The notes under the pieces were generated by a model. It saw only the letters and a program-made list of their open reading frames with translations. It ran no database searches and had not been told where the DNA came from. Both the position numbers and the translations under genes were made by a program. Positions 16,440 through 24,439 of a stretch of DNA of 61,896 nt are shown in pieces (position 1 is the first letter of the stretch; each line of letters begins with the position of its first letter). The DNA comes from Nocardia nova NBRC 15556 (GTDB lineage Bacteria; Actinomycetota; Actinomycetes; Mycobacteriales; Mycobacteriaceae), in NCBI RefSeq assembly GCF_001613005.1, contig NZ_BDBN01000049.1:1-61896 (forward strand). The letters are read 5' to 3'.

Positions 16440-17284
16440 CATCAGGTGACCCCTTGCGGCTCCACATGGGGTACGCCCTCTCGTCATTCTCCGAATATCT
16501 GCGGGAAAACGCGCCGGAACTGTTGCCGGGCAACGGTTTCGGGCGCGCGTCCGGGGGCAACGGCTCGGCCGGGGACCTGGCGCCGCACGGCACCACCATC
16601 GTCGCGGTGACCTACCGCGGCGGTGTGCTGATCGCCGGCGACCGCCGGGCCACCCAGGGCAACCTGCTGGCCAGCCGCGATATGGAGAAGGTGTACATCA
16701 CCGACACCTTCTCCGCGGCCGGTATCGCCGGTACCGCGGGCGTGGCGGTCGAGATGATCCGCCTGTTCGCGGTGGAGCTGGAGTACTACGAGAAGATCGA
16801 AGGCGTGCCGCTGACCTTCGACGGTAAGGCCAACAAGCTGTCGAAGATGGTCCGCGACAATCTGCCCGCGGCACTGCAGGGCCTGGCGGTGGTGCCGATT
16901 CTGGTCGGTTACGACCTCGAGGCCACCGATCCGGCGCGGGCCGGCCGTATCGTGTCCTACGACGTGGTCGGCGGCCGCAGCGAAGAGCGCTTCGGCTACA
17001 CCGCCACCGGCTCGGGCTCGATGTTCGCCAAGTCGTCGTTGAAGAAGACCTACAGCCGCGATATGGACGAGGACCGCGCCCTGCGCATCGCCGTCGAATC
17101 GCTGCTGGACGCCTCCGACGACGACACCGCCACCGGCGGCCCGGATCTGCAGCGTGGCATCTTCCCGACGGCGATCGTCATCAATGCCGAAGGGGCGCTG
17201 GAGGTTTCGGACGAGCGGCTCGAGCAGATCGCGCGCTCGATCGTCGACGAGCGGGTGGCCGAAGAAGGGAGTGCGCGTCCATGA
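16436..17284 (+). CDS. prcB: Proteasome beta subunit PrcB
   Basis: 282 residues from the GTG overlapping the pup stop. An N-terminal propeptide of 52 residues ends at HG, and autocleavage exposes Thr53 (TTIVAVTYRGGVLIAGDRRAT) as the catalytic N-terminal threonine. The family pattern LFAKSSLKKTYSRDMDEDRALR and GGPDLQRGIFPTAI is intact. Two heptameric beta rings form the proteolytic chamber of the 20S core in the cytosol. The ATGA overlap with prcA couples translation of the two subunits. Confidence 0.98.
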   Translation: MTSGDPLRLHMGYALSSFSEYLRENAPELLPGNGFGRASGGNGSAGDLAPHGTTIVAVTYRGGVLIAGDRRATQGNLLASRDMEKVYITDTFSAAGIAGTAGVAVEMIRLFAVELEYYEKIEGVPLTFDGKANKLSKMVRDNLPAALQGLAVVPILVGYDLEATDPARAGRIVSYDVVGGRSEERFGYTATGSGSMFAKSSLKKTYSRDMDEDRALRIAVESLLDASDDDTATGGPDLQRGIFPTAIVINAEGALEVSDERLEQIARSIVDERVAEEGSARP

Positions 17285-18063
17285 CACTGCCGTACTACGC
17301 GTCGGCCGAACAGATCATGCGCGACAAGACCGAACTTGCGCGCAAAGGCATCGCCCGGGGACGCAGTGTCGTGGTGCTGGTGTACGACAAGGGTGTGCTG
17401 TTCGTCGCCGAGAACCCCTCGGCGACGCTGCACAAGGTGAGTGAACTGTACGACCGCATCGGATTCGCCGCGGTCGGCAAGTACAACGAGTTCGAAAGTT
17501 TGCGTCGTGGTGGGATCCTGCAGGCCGACCTGCGTGGATACCAGTACGACCGGCGGGATGTGACCGGGCGGGCGCTGGCGAACATGTACGCGTCCACCCT
17601 CGGCACGATCTTCACCGACCAACTCAAGCCCTATGAGGTCGAGATCTGCATCGGTGAGGTCGGCTATCCGGAGCAGGAGTCGAATTCGGTCCTGTACCGG
17701 ATCAACTTCGACGGCTCCATCGTCGACGAGCGCGACTTCGTGGTGATGGGCGGCAATACCGACCCGATCAGCACCGCGCTCAAGGACACCTTCCAGCCGG
17801 GCCTGGAATTGCGGGCCGCGATCCGCACCGCCGTGGACGCCCTGCAGAAGGGTTCGCCGGACAACAGCGACAAGGACAAGCGCGGTATCGCGGTGTCCTC
17901 GCTGGAGGTGGCGACCCTGGAGCAGGCCCGCCCGCGCCGGGCCTTCCGCCGCATTCCGCACGCCATGCTGGAGACGCTGCTGTCCGTCGACGGTGCGGCG
18001 AGTGCGGACGAGGAGAACGCCGAACCGGAGACACCCTCCGCCGGCGACCCCTCCAACCCGTAG
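17281..18063 (+). CDS. prcA: Proteasome alpha subunit PrcA
   Basis: 260 residues. Starts MTLPYYASAEQIMRDKTELARKGIARG, the gating N-terminal extension of the alpha ring, then VVLVYDKGVLFVAENPS and RGYQYDRRDVTGRALANMYA typical of mycobacterial PrcA. There is no N-terminal Thr, so it is non-catalytic: it forms the outer rings that restrict entry and dock Arc through its GQYL tail. The C-terminal 25 residues are an acidic, disordered tail. It ends the pup-prcB-prcA operon, closed by a very strong hairpin. Confidence 0.98.
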   Translation: MTLPYYASAEQIMRDKTELARKGIARGRSVVVLVYDKGVLFVAENPSATLHKVSELYDRIGFAAVGKYNEFESLRRGGILQADLRGYQYDRRDVTGRALANMYASTLGTIFTDQLKPYEVEICIGEVGYPEQESNSVLYRINFDGSIVDERDFVVMGGNTDPISTALKDTFQPGLELRAAIRTAVDALQKGSPDNSDKDKRGIAVSSLEVATLEQARPRRAFRRIPHAMLETLLSVDGAASADEENAEPETPSAGDPSNP

Positions 18064-18084
18064 CGCTGGTAGCGGCTTCGAACG

Positions 18085-18130
18085 CGACGCCCGGCCCGGT
18101 CCTCCACGCGGAGGACCGGGCCGGGCGTCG
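18085..18130 (+). terminator. 21-bp perfect hairpin after prcA
   Basis: Arms 18085-18105 and 18110-18130 are exactly complementary with loop ACGC, 21 nt past the prcA stop. No U-tract follows. It is the strongest terminator-like structure in the left half and closes the pup-prcBA operon. The remainder of the 323-bp gap up to pafA (18131-18386) shows no credible gene; its only clear signal is the pafA -10 box. Confidence 0.85.
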
Positions 18131-18373
18131 TCGTGCTCCGGTAGTGGGACACCGACGCGAACATATGCTCCGACCTGCGGATTTGTGGCGGCCGCGAGGT
18201 CGGTCGCCCACTGTGGACGCACAGCAGGGGCGCGGCCCGGGTCCTGGACGACGAGGTCCAGAGGCCACCAACGCCGTGCGGCCGGCGCCGGCGCCGTCGG
18301 ACCCCGCCCATATTGTTGTGAACCCGTATGCAACCGCTTGCTCGCACAGCCACTTTCGCCGTTCGCTTTGCCG

Positions 18374-18379
18374 TAATGT
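18374..18379 (+). promoter_or_regulatory. Leaderless -10 box of pafA
   Basis: TAATGT ends 7 nt before the GTG at 18387. No Shine-Dalgarno sequence precedes that codon, so a leaderless transcript independent of prcBA is predicted. Confidence 0.65.
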
Positions 18380-18386
18380 CGATGGT

Positions 18387-19745
18387 GTGCAGCGACGAAT
18401 TATGGGGATCGAGACCGAGTTCGGGGTGACGTGCACGTTCCACGGTCACCGTCGGTTGAGTCCTGACGAGGTGGCCCGGTATCTGTTCCGCCGGGTGGTG
18501 TCCTGGGGCCGTAGTTCGAACGTATTTCTCCGCAACGGAGCGCGGCTCTATCTCGATGTCGGTTCCCATCCGGAGTATGCGACGGCCGAATGTGACTCGC
18601 TGGTTCAGCTGGTCACCCACGATCGCGCGGGTGAGCGGGTGCTCGAGGAGTTGCTGATCGATGCCGAGCAGCGCTTGGCGGAGGAGGGGATCGGCGGTGA
18701 CATCTATCTGTTCAAGAACAACACCGATTCGGCGGGCAACTCCTACGGCTGCCACGAGAACTTCCTCGTGGTGCGGGCCGGCGAGTTCTCCCGGATCTCG
18801 GATGTGCTGTTGCCGTTCCTGGTGACCAGGCAGCTGATCTGCGGTGCCGGAAAGATCCTGCAGACGCCGAAGGCGGCCACGTTCTGCCTGTCGCAGCGGG
18901 CCGAGCACATCTGGGAGGGGGTGTCGTCGGCGACCACGCGGTCGCGGCCGATCATCAACACTCGTGACGAGCCGCATGCCGACGCGGAGAAGTACCGCCG
19001 CCTGCATGTGATCGTCGGCGACTCGAATATGGCCGAACCCACCACCATGCTGAAGGTGGGCACCGCGGCGCTGGTGCTGGAGATGATCGAGGCCGGGGTG
19101 TCGTTCCGCGATTTCGCGCTCGACAATCCGATCCGCGCGATTCGCGAGGTCAGCCACGATCTGACCGGCCGGCGTCCGGTGCGACTGGCGGGTGGCCGCC
19201 AGGCCAGCGCGCTCGACATCCAGCGTGAGTACTACGCCCGCGCGGTCGAGCATCTGCGCAATCGCGAGCGCGATCCGCAGGTGGACGCCGTGGTGGACCT
19301 GTGGGGCCGCACGCTCGACGCGGTCGAGGCGCAGGATTTCGCGAAGGTCGACACCGAGATCGACTGGGTGATCAAGCGCAAGCTGTTCCAGCGCTACCAG
19401 GACCGGTACTCGATGGAGCTGTCGGATCCGAAGATCGCCCAGCTGGATCTGGCCTATCACGACATCAAGCGCGGTCGCGGGGTGTTCGATCTGCTGCAGC
19501 GCAAGGGTCTGGTCAAGCGGGTCACCGAGGATGAGGCGGTGGACGCGGCGGTGACGACTCCGCCGCAGACGACGCGGGCCAAACTGCGCGGTGATTTCAT
19601 CACCGCCGCGCAGGAGGCGGGCCGCGATTTCACCGTCGACTGGGTGCATCTGAAGCTGAACGATCAGGCGCAGCGCACGGTCTTGTGCAAGGACCCGTTC
19701 CGGTCCGTGGACGAGCGTGTGGATCGGTTGATCGCCTCGATGTGA
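18387..19745 (+). CDS. pafA: Pup--protein ligase PafA
   Basis: 452 residues from the GTG at 18387, which reproduces the M. tuberculosis N terminus (QRRIMGIETEFGVTC) and length; longer frames upstream are unsupported. Carboxylate-amine ligase of the glutamine-synthetase superfamily: it phosphorylates the deamidated C-terminal Glu of Pup with ATP and transfers it to a substrate lysine. Asp57 in GARLYLDVGSHPEYA is the counterpart of the Dop catalytic Asp95. SRPIINTRDEPHADAEKYRR, ATP/Mg-binding Glu residues near the N terminus and the C-terminal RTVLCKDPFR motif are all present. A terminator follows, so pafB is a separate unit. Confidence 0.98.
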   Translation: MQRRIMGIETEFGVTCTFHGHRRLSPDEVARYLFRRVVSWGRSSNVFLRNGARLYLDVGSHPEYATAECDSLVQLVTHDRAGERVLEELLIDAEQRLAEEGIGGDIYLFKNNTDSAGNSYGCHENFLVVRAGEFSRISDVLLPFLVTRQLICGAGKILQTPKAATFCLSQRAEHIWEGVSSATTRSRPIINTRDEPHADAEKYRRLHVIVGDSNMAEPTTMLKVGTAALVLEMIEAGVSFRDFALDNPIRAIREVSHDLTGRRPVRLAGGRQASALDIQREYYARAVEHLRNRERDPQVDAVVDLWGRTLDAVEAQDFAKVDTEIDWVIKRKLFQRYQDRYSMELSDPKIAQLDLAYHDIKRGRGVFDLLQRKGLVKRVTEDEAVDAAVTTPPQTTRAKLRGDFITAAQEAGRDFTVDWVHLKLNDQAQRTVLCKDPFRSVDERVDRLIASM

Positions 19746-19751
19746 GGTTGT

Positions 19752-19777
19752 CGGCCCCGCGGTGGTCCGCGGGGCCG
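19752..19777 (+). terminator. Hairpin between pafA and pafB
   Basis: An 11-bp perfect GC stem (19752-19762 with 19767-19777), loop TGGT, begins 7 nt after the pafA stop. Confidence 0.7.
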
Positions 19778-19851
19778 GTCGATCCGGATTCCGGCGGCGA
19801 TATCCCGGCGCGGATCGGTGCGGTGGTGCACCGTCGTTCCGGGAGTCCGAT

Positions 19852-19857
19852 TACTCT
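19852..19857 (+). promoter_or_regulatory. Leaderless -10 box of pafB
   Basis: TACTCT ends 7 nt before the GTG at 19865, the same geometry as pafA. Together with the hairpin upstream this makes pafBC its own transcription unit. Confidence 0.6.
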
Positions 19858-19864
19858 GTGTCGG

Positions 19865-20860
19865 GTGGCGATTTCCAAGGTCGAGCGGCTGATGAATCTG
19901 GTGATCGCGCTGCTGTCGACCCGGCAGTTCCTGACCGCGGAACGCATTCGCGACAGCGTCGCCGGCTACGAGGAGTCGGCCAGCGACGAAGCGTTCAGCC
20001 GGATGTTCGAGCGCGACAAGAACGAACTGCGGGATCTGGGGATCCCGCTGGAGGTCGGCCCGGTGGGCCGATTCTCCGGGCAGGAGGGGTATCGCATCAA
20101 TCGCGATGCCTACGAACTGCCCGATATCGACCTGACCAGCGCGGAAGCGGCGGCGGTCGCGGTGGCGGTGCAGTTGTGGGAGTCCCCGGAGCTGGCCAGT
20201 GCCGCGGAGAGCGCGGTGCTCAAGTTGCGGGCCGCCGGTGTGCACGTCGACGCGGACGCGGCCTCGGCGTCGGTGCCCGCGGTACCGGCGCGCACGCGCG
20301 GGTCGGAAGCCGCGCTGGGCAAACTGCTGGCGGCCATCGATGCGGGGCGGGCGGTGCGATTCGAGCATCGGGTCACCCACAACGCGCCCTACACCACGCG
20401 CGATGTGGAGCCCTGGGGTGTGGTGACCCGGCACGGGCGCTGGTATCTGGTCGGTCACGACCGCGACCGGGATGCGGTGCGGACCTTCCGGCTGTCGCGG
20501 ATCGGAGCCGACGTGGAGGTGTACGGGCCCGAGAACGCCGTGCACAAACCGGCGGATGTGGATCTGCGCCGGATCGTGGCGCAGGTGACGGGTGCGGCGC
20601 CGGTGAGCGGATCGGCGACCGTGTGGGTTGCGCAGGGCCGCGGCCAGGAGATCCGCCGGCTGGGCGTGGTGATCGCCGAGGAGACGGTCGCCGGTCGCCC
20701 GGGTTCGGTGGTGGAGGTGCCGGTGCGGTCGCGGGACTGGCTGGCGCGGCTGATCACCGGTCTCGGCCCGGATGCGCTGGTACTGGCCCCGGAGGATCTG
20801 CGGGCCGATGTGATCGCGCGGCTGCGGTCGGTACTGGAACGGACGGAGGTGTCGGCATGA
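19865..20860 (+). CDS. pafB: WYL-domain transcriptional regulator PafB
   Basis: 331 residues from GTG (VAISKVERLMNLVIALLSTRQFLTAERIR), matching the M. tuberculosis start. An N-terminal winged HTH (about 1-75) includes FSRMFERDKNELRDLGIPLE; the WYL domain (about 130-210) contains EPWGVVTRHGRWYLVGHDRDRDAVRTFRLSRI. A C-terminal WCX extension follows. In mycobacteria PafB and PafC form a heterodimer that activates the RecA/LexA-independent DNA-damage regulon, with single-stranded DNA proposed as the signal. It is encoded with the proteasome genes but not needed for pupylation. pafC starts 40 nt downstream. Confidence 0.95.
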   Translation: MAISKVERLMNLVIALLSTRQFLTAERIRDSVAGYEESASDEAFSRMFERDKNELRDLGIPLEVGPVGRFSGQEGYRINRDAYELPDIDLTSAEAAAVAVAVQLWESPELASAAESAVLKLRAAGVHVDADAASASVPAVPARTRGSEAALGKLLAAIDAGRAVRFEHRVTHNAPYTTRDVEPWGVVTRHGRWYLVGHDRDRDAVRTFRLSRIGADVEVYGPENAVHKPADVDLRRIVAQVTGAAPVSGSATVWVAQGRGQEIRRLGVVIAEETVAGRPGSVVEVPVRSRDWLARLITGLGPDALVLAPEDLRADVIARLRSVLERTEVSA

Positions 20861-20900
20861 GACGCGCGAGCGTCGCGACGGCCCGGGCGGGGGTGCGGCG

Positions 20901-21905
20901 ATGAGCAGCCGATTGTCGACGCGGCTGTCCCGGCTGCTGAATATGGTTCCGTACTTCCTCGCGAATCCGGGGATCAGTGCGCCCGAGGCGGCCGCGGAAC
21001 TCGGTGTCAGCACCAAACAGCTGATGAGCGACCTCAATCAGCTCTGGATGTGCGGACTGCCCGGCTACGGTCCCGGTGATCTGATCGATCTGTCGTTCTC
21101 CGAGGAGAGCATCGAGGTCACCTTCTCCGCCGGTATCGAGCGGCCGCTGCGGCTGACCTCGATCGAGGCGACGGCGCTGCTGGTGGCTCTGCGGTCGATC
21201 GCGGATCTGCCGGGCATGGTCGATCCCACGGCCGCCCGGTCGGCCACCGCCAAGATCGAATCCGCCATTTCCGGCGAGGCGGGGCATCGCAGCGAACCCG
21301 ACACCGCCGAACCGGCCGAGGCGCCGGCGGTGACCACCGTGCGGTCCGCGCTGGCCGACGGGCGTGCGCTGCGGCTGGTGTACTACTCGGCGAGCCGGGA
21401 TGTGGTGTCCGAACGCGTCGTCGATCCGATCCGAATCGTGCTGGTGGACAACAACTCCTACCTGCAGGCGTGGTGCCGGCAGGCCGAGGGGGTGCGGCTG
21501 TTTCGGTTCGACCGGATCGAGGAGGCCACCGAACTCGAGGAGGCGGCGAACCCGCCCAGCCACGCCACCGAGGAGTCCGCGGGTCTCGACCTGTTCTCCG
21601 ACGATCCGGCAGTCGCGTTGGCGCGCTTGCGGATTCGTGCCGACTACGGGTGGGTGCTGGACCAGTATCCGATGCATCCGGTGGTGGTGCACCCCGACGG
21701 CAGCGTCGAGGCCACCATGCGGTTCGCCACGCTGGGCTGGATCGCGCGACTGCTGCTCGGCTTCGGTTCGGGTGTCACCGTGCTGGGACCGCCCGAGCTG
21801 GTGAGCGCGGTGCGGGAACGTTCGGCCGCGGCGCTGGCCGCCTACGACCACGTCGGCGATCTCGGATACGACCGGAACATGGTCGAGGAGGTCGGGCCCG
21901 CGTGA
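20901..21905 (+). CDS. pafC: WYL-domain transcriptional regulator PafC
   Basis: 334 residues. Same architecture as PafB: an N-terminal wHTH with LNMVPYFLANPGISAPEAAAELGVS, a WYL core (RLVYYSASRDVVSERVVDPIRI, then NSYLQAWCRQAEGVRLFRFDRI, a YLQAW variant of the WYL motif) and a C-terminal WCX segment. Partner of PafB in DNA-damage gene activation. Its TGA overlaps the GTG of the ketopantoate-reductase-like gene, linking that gene to this operon. Confidence 0.95.
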   Translation: MSSRLSTRLSRLLNMVPYFLANPGISAPEAAAELGVSTKQLMSDLNQLWMCGLPGYGPGDLIDLSFSEESIEVTFSAGIERPLRLTSIEATALLVALRSIADLPGMVDPTAARSATAKIESAISGEAGHRSEPDTAEPAEAPAVTTVRSALADGRALRLVYYSASRDVVSERVVDPIRIVLVDNNSYLQAWCRQAEGVRLFRFDRIEEATELEEAANPPSHATEESAGLDLFSDDPAVALARLRIRADYGWVLDQYPMHPVVVHPDGSVEATMRFATLGWIARLLLGFGSGVTVLGPPELVSAVRERSAAALAAYDHVGDLGYDRNMVEEVGPA

Positions 21906-22945
21906 CGTTCCGGGTGACGGTGCTCGGCGCCGGAAGCATCGGTCTGTTCGTCGGTGGCAAGCTCGCCGCTGCCGGTGCCGAGGTGAGTTTCGTCGGCCGC
22001 CCGCGGCTGCTGGACGAGATCGGCGCCCACGGATTGCGGCTGACCGATCTGGACGGCGGCGACGACCGCGTCGCGGCGAGCGGTTTCCGCACCGAGACCG
22101 AACCGGACAGTGCGGCCACCGCCGATCTGGTGCTGGTCACCGTGAAATCGGCGCAGACCGCCCAGGCGGCGGCGCAGCTGCGCGATCGGGTGCGCGCGGA
22201 CACCGTGGTGATCAGCCTGCAGAACGGCATCGGCAACGATGCGGCGATCCGGGAGGTGCTGCCCACGGCGGTGGTCTCGGCGGGCATGGTGATGTTCAAT
22301 GTCGTCCACAGCGGCCCCGGCCATTTCCATCGCGGGACCGACGGCACCGTGGCGGTGTCCGACGATCCGGCGCTGTCGCGATTCGCGCCGCTGTTCGAGC
22401 GGGCCGGACTGCCCCTGGACCGCCATTCCGATCTGCGCCCGGTGCAATGGGCCAAACTGTTGCTCAACCTCAACAACGCGATCAACGCGCTGTCGGGCCG
22501 CCCGCTGCGCGAGGAACTGGCCACCCGCGACTACCGGCGCTGCCTGGCGCTGGCCCAGAACGAGGCACTCGCGGTGATGCGGCGGGCCCGGATCCGTCCC
22601 GCGCGGTTGACCGTCCTGCCGCCGCGCGTGATGGCCCGCATGCTGACCGTTCCCGATGCCGTCTTCGAGCGGGTGGCCGGACGGGTGCTCGCGGTGGACC
22701 CGTTGGCGCGCTCGTCGATGGCCGACGATCTGGCCCTGGGCCGGCGCACCGAAATAGATTGGCTCTGTGGGGAGATCGTCGAGCTGGGCCGGATGGTGGC
22801 CGTGCCTACCCCGGTGAACGCGCGGCTGGTCGCCTTGATCCGGGCCGCCGAGAGCGGCGACGAACGACGCTGGAGCGGCCCGGACCTGCTCGCGGAGCTG
22901 CGCGGGGCCGCGACCGCAGCGGCACCGGGACCGGTGTCGCGCTGA
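21902..22945 (+). CDS. 2-dehydropantoate 2-reductase (ApbA/PanE family)
   Basis: 347 residues from the GTG overlapping the pafC stop. The N-terminal Rossmann motif VLGAGSIGLFVGGKLAAAGAEVSFVGR binds NADP(H); VTVKSAQT and SLQNGIGN, then the helical C-terminal domain with WAKLLLNLNNAINAL and ARSSMADDLALGRRTEIDWLCGEIV are family signatures. PanE reduces ketopantoate to pantoate for coenzyme A, but this fold has many paralogues and no other pan gene is near. In M. tuberculosis tatA follows pafC directly, so this gene is an insertion into the conserved order. Confidence 0.88.
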   Translation: MTFRVTVLGAGSIGLFVGGKLAAAGAEVSFVGRPRLLDEIGAHGLRLTDLDGGDDRVAASGFRTETEPDSAATADLVLVTVKSAQTAQAAAQLRDRVRADTVVISLQNGIGNDAAIREVLPTAVVSAGMVMFNVVHSGPGHFHRGTDGTVAVSDDPALSRFAPLFERAGLPLDRHSDLRPVQWAKLLLNLNNAINALSGRPLREELATRDYRRCLALAQNEALAVMRRARIRPARLTVLPPRVMARMLTVPDAVFERVAGRVLAVDPLARSSMADDLALGRRTEIDWLCGEIVELGRMVAVPTPVNARLVALIRAAESGDERRWSGPDLLAELRGAATAAAPGPVSR

Positions 22946-23007
22946 ACCCGCGCCGGCATCCGGCCGTTCCACGGGTGACGACGCGCGTAGTCGTCGGATC
23001 GGGGTCC

Positions 23008-23013
23008 GGTAGC
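23008..23013 (+). promoter_or_regulatory. Candidate tatA promoter -10
   Basis: TAGCAT would start transcription near 23020, giving a leader of about 25 nt that includes GGGAGG (23032-23037), 8 nt before the tatA ATG. Confidence 0.5.
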
Positions 23014-23045
23014 ATCGGACATACCACAGTCTTGGGAGGTTTTCG

Positions 23046-23336
23046 ATGGGTTCATTGAGCCCGACGCACTGGCTCATCATTGCGTTGGTGATCCTGCTGC
23101 TGTTCGGCGCCAAGCGGCTGCCCGACGCCGCCCGGGGTCTCGGACGTTCCTTGCGCATCTTCAAGAGCGAGATGAGCGAGATGCATTCCGAGGGCTCGGC
23201 GAACGCGGGTTCTGCGAACACGGGGTCGGCGAACGCGTCCGGCACCGCGCAGCAGTCGGCGCCCGCGGCCGAACTGCCGCCTGCCCAGCCGGTGAATCCG
23301 GCCCCGCAGGCCGACAAGGATCGTCACACGGCCTGA
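23046..23336 (+). CDS. tatA: Twin-arginine translocase subunit TatA
   Basis: 96 residues. One N-terminal membrane span (HWLIIALVILLLFGAKRLPD) with the FGAKRLP hinge, then an amphipathic helix (AARGLGRSLRIFKSEMSEM) and a disordered Ser/Ala/Pro tail containing imperfect repeats of AGSANTGSANAS. TatA oligomers form the conduit through which folded proteins with RR signal peptides cross the membrane. tatB is normally elsewhere in this order. Strong Shine-Dalgarno sequence GGGAGG. tatC follows. Confidence 0.96.
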   Translation: MGSLSPTHWLIIALVILLLFGAKRLPDAARGLGRSLRIFKSEMSEMHSEGSANAGSANTGSANASGTAQQSAPAAELPPAQPVNPAPQADKDRHTA

Positions 23337-23447
23337 TCCGGTCCGTCTCGAGGCCGTCACCCCGGCAACGCCCGCGGGGTGGCGGTGCGATGGCGGTTGG
23401 GCGTTTCATCCGGATCCGGCCAGGTGATCAGCGAGGCAGTCACATCC

Positions 23448-24437
23448 ATGCGCATTCCGTTCGACCCCCGCCGTAGCCGGCGCAGGACGAATCCCGACGG
23501 CACCATGTCGTTGGTCGAACATCTGCAAGAGTTGCGTTCGCGACTGTTGAAGTCGTTGCTGGCGGTGGCGCTGACCACGATCCTCGGATTCCTCTGGTAC
23601 TCGCACTCCTTCCTGGGCATCGAGAGCCTGGGTGATCTGCTGCGCGGCCCGTACTGTTCGCTGCCGCCGGAACATCGTGCGCAACTGACCACCGACGGCA
23701 CCTGCCGGCTGCTGGCCACCGCACCGTTCGAACAGTTCATGCTGCGGTTCAAGGTCGCCTTCACCGCGGGTGTGGTGATGGCCTGCCCGATCTGGCTGTA
23801 CCAGCTGTGGGCGTTCGTCACGCCCGGCCTCTACGCCAAGGAGCGCAAGTACGCGATCAGCTTCGTCGCCTCCGGCGTGGTGCTGTTCGTCACCGGCGCG
23901 GTGCTCGCGTACTGGGTGGTGGCGCACGCGCTGAGCTTCCTGATGGGAATCGGCAGCAATGTGCAGATCACCGCGCTGAGCGGTAGTCAGTACTTCGGAT
24001 TCATCATCAAGCTGCTGATCATCTTCGGCGTCAGCTTCGAGACGCCGCTGCTGATCATCGGGCTGAACATGGTGGGCGTGCTGACCTACGAGCGGCTCAA
24101 GAAGTGGCGCCGCGGCATGATCTTCGGGCTGTTCGTCTTCGCCGCGATCGTCACCCCGCAGGATCCCTTCTCGATGCTGGCGCTGGCCGCCGCGCTCACC
24201 GTGTTGTTCGAGGTGGCCGTGCAGATCGCCCGGCTCAACGACGGACGCCGCGCGCGCCGGGGCGACAACTGGGGCGCGCTGTCCGACGACGAGGCCTCCC
24301 CGCTGGCCGGACCCGACGATCTGGACGGTGTGAGCCCGGTGGAGCCCGCCCGCCCGGTGACGGCGACCGGACCGGTCTCGGCCGAGCCCGCGCCGAAAAC
24401 TCCGCGCCCGGTGTCGGACTACTCCGATACCCTCTGA
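23448..24437 (+). CDS. tatC: Twin-arginine translocase subunit TatC
   Basis: 329 residues from the ATG at 23448 (an upstream in-frame GTG at 23424 is possible). Six predicted membrane segments; the N-terminal MSLVEHLQELRSRLL motif and the glutamate-containing loops of TatC are conserved, as is VSFETPLLIIGLNMVGVLTYERLKKWRR near the fifth span. TatC is the RR signal-peptide receptor of the Tat system. The C-terminal extension of about 60 residues is Pro/Asp-rich and cytoplasmic, longer than in E. coli but usual in mycolata. The helY promoter lies inside its last codons. Confidence 0.95.
   Translation: MRIPFDPRRSRRRTNPDGTMSLVEHLQELRSRLLKSLLAVALTTILGFLWYSHSFLGIESLGDLLRGPYCSLPPEHRAQLTTDGTCRLLATAPFEQFMLRFKVAFTAGVVMACPIWLYQLWAFVTPGLYAKERKYAISFVASGVVLFVTGAVLAYWVVAHALSFLMGIGSNVQITALSGSQYFGFIIKLLIIFGVSFETPLLIIGLNMVGVLTYERLKKWRRGMIFGLFVFAAIVTPQDPFSMLALAAALTVLFEVAVQIARLNDGRRARRGDNWGALSDDEASPLAGPDDLDGVSPVEPARPVTATGPVSAEPAPKTPRPVSDYSDTL
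24428..24433 (+). promoter_or_regulatory. Leaderless -10 box of helY inside tatC
   Basis: TACCCT overlaps the last codons of tatC and ends 6 nt before the GTG of the helicase gene at 24440. It provides an internal leaderless promoter, in addition to read-through from tatAC. Confidence 0.5.
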
Positions 24438-24439
24438 GC

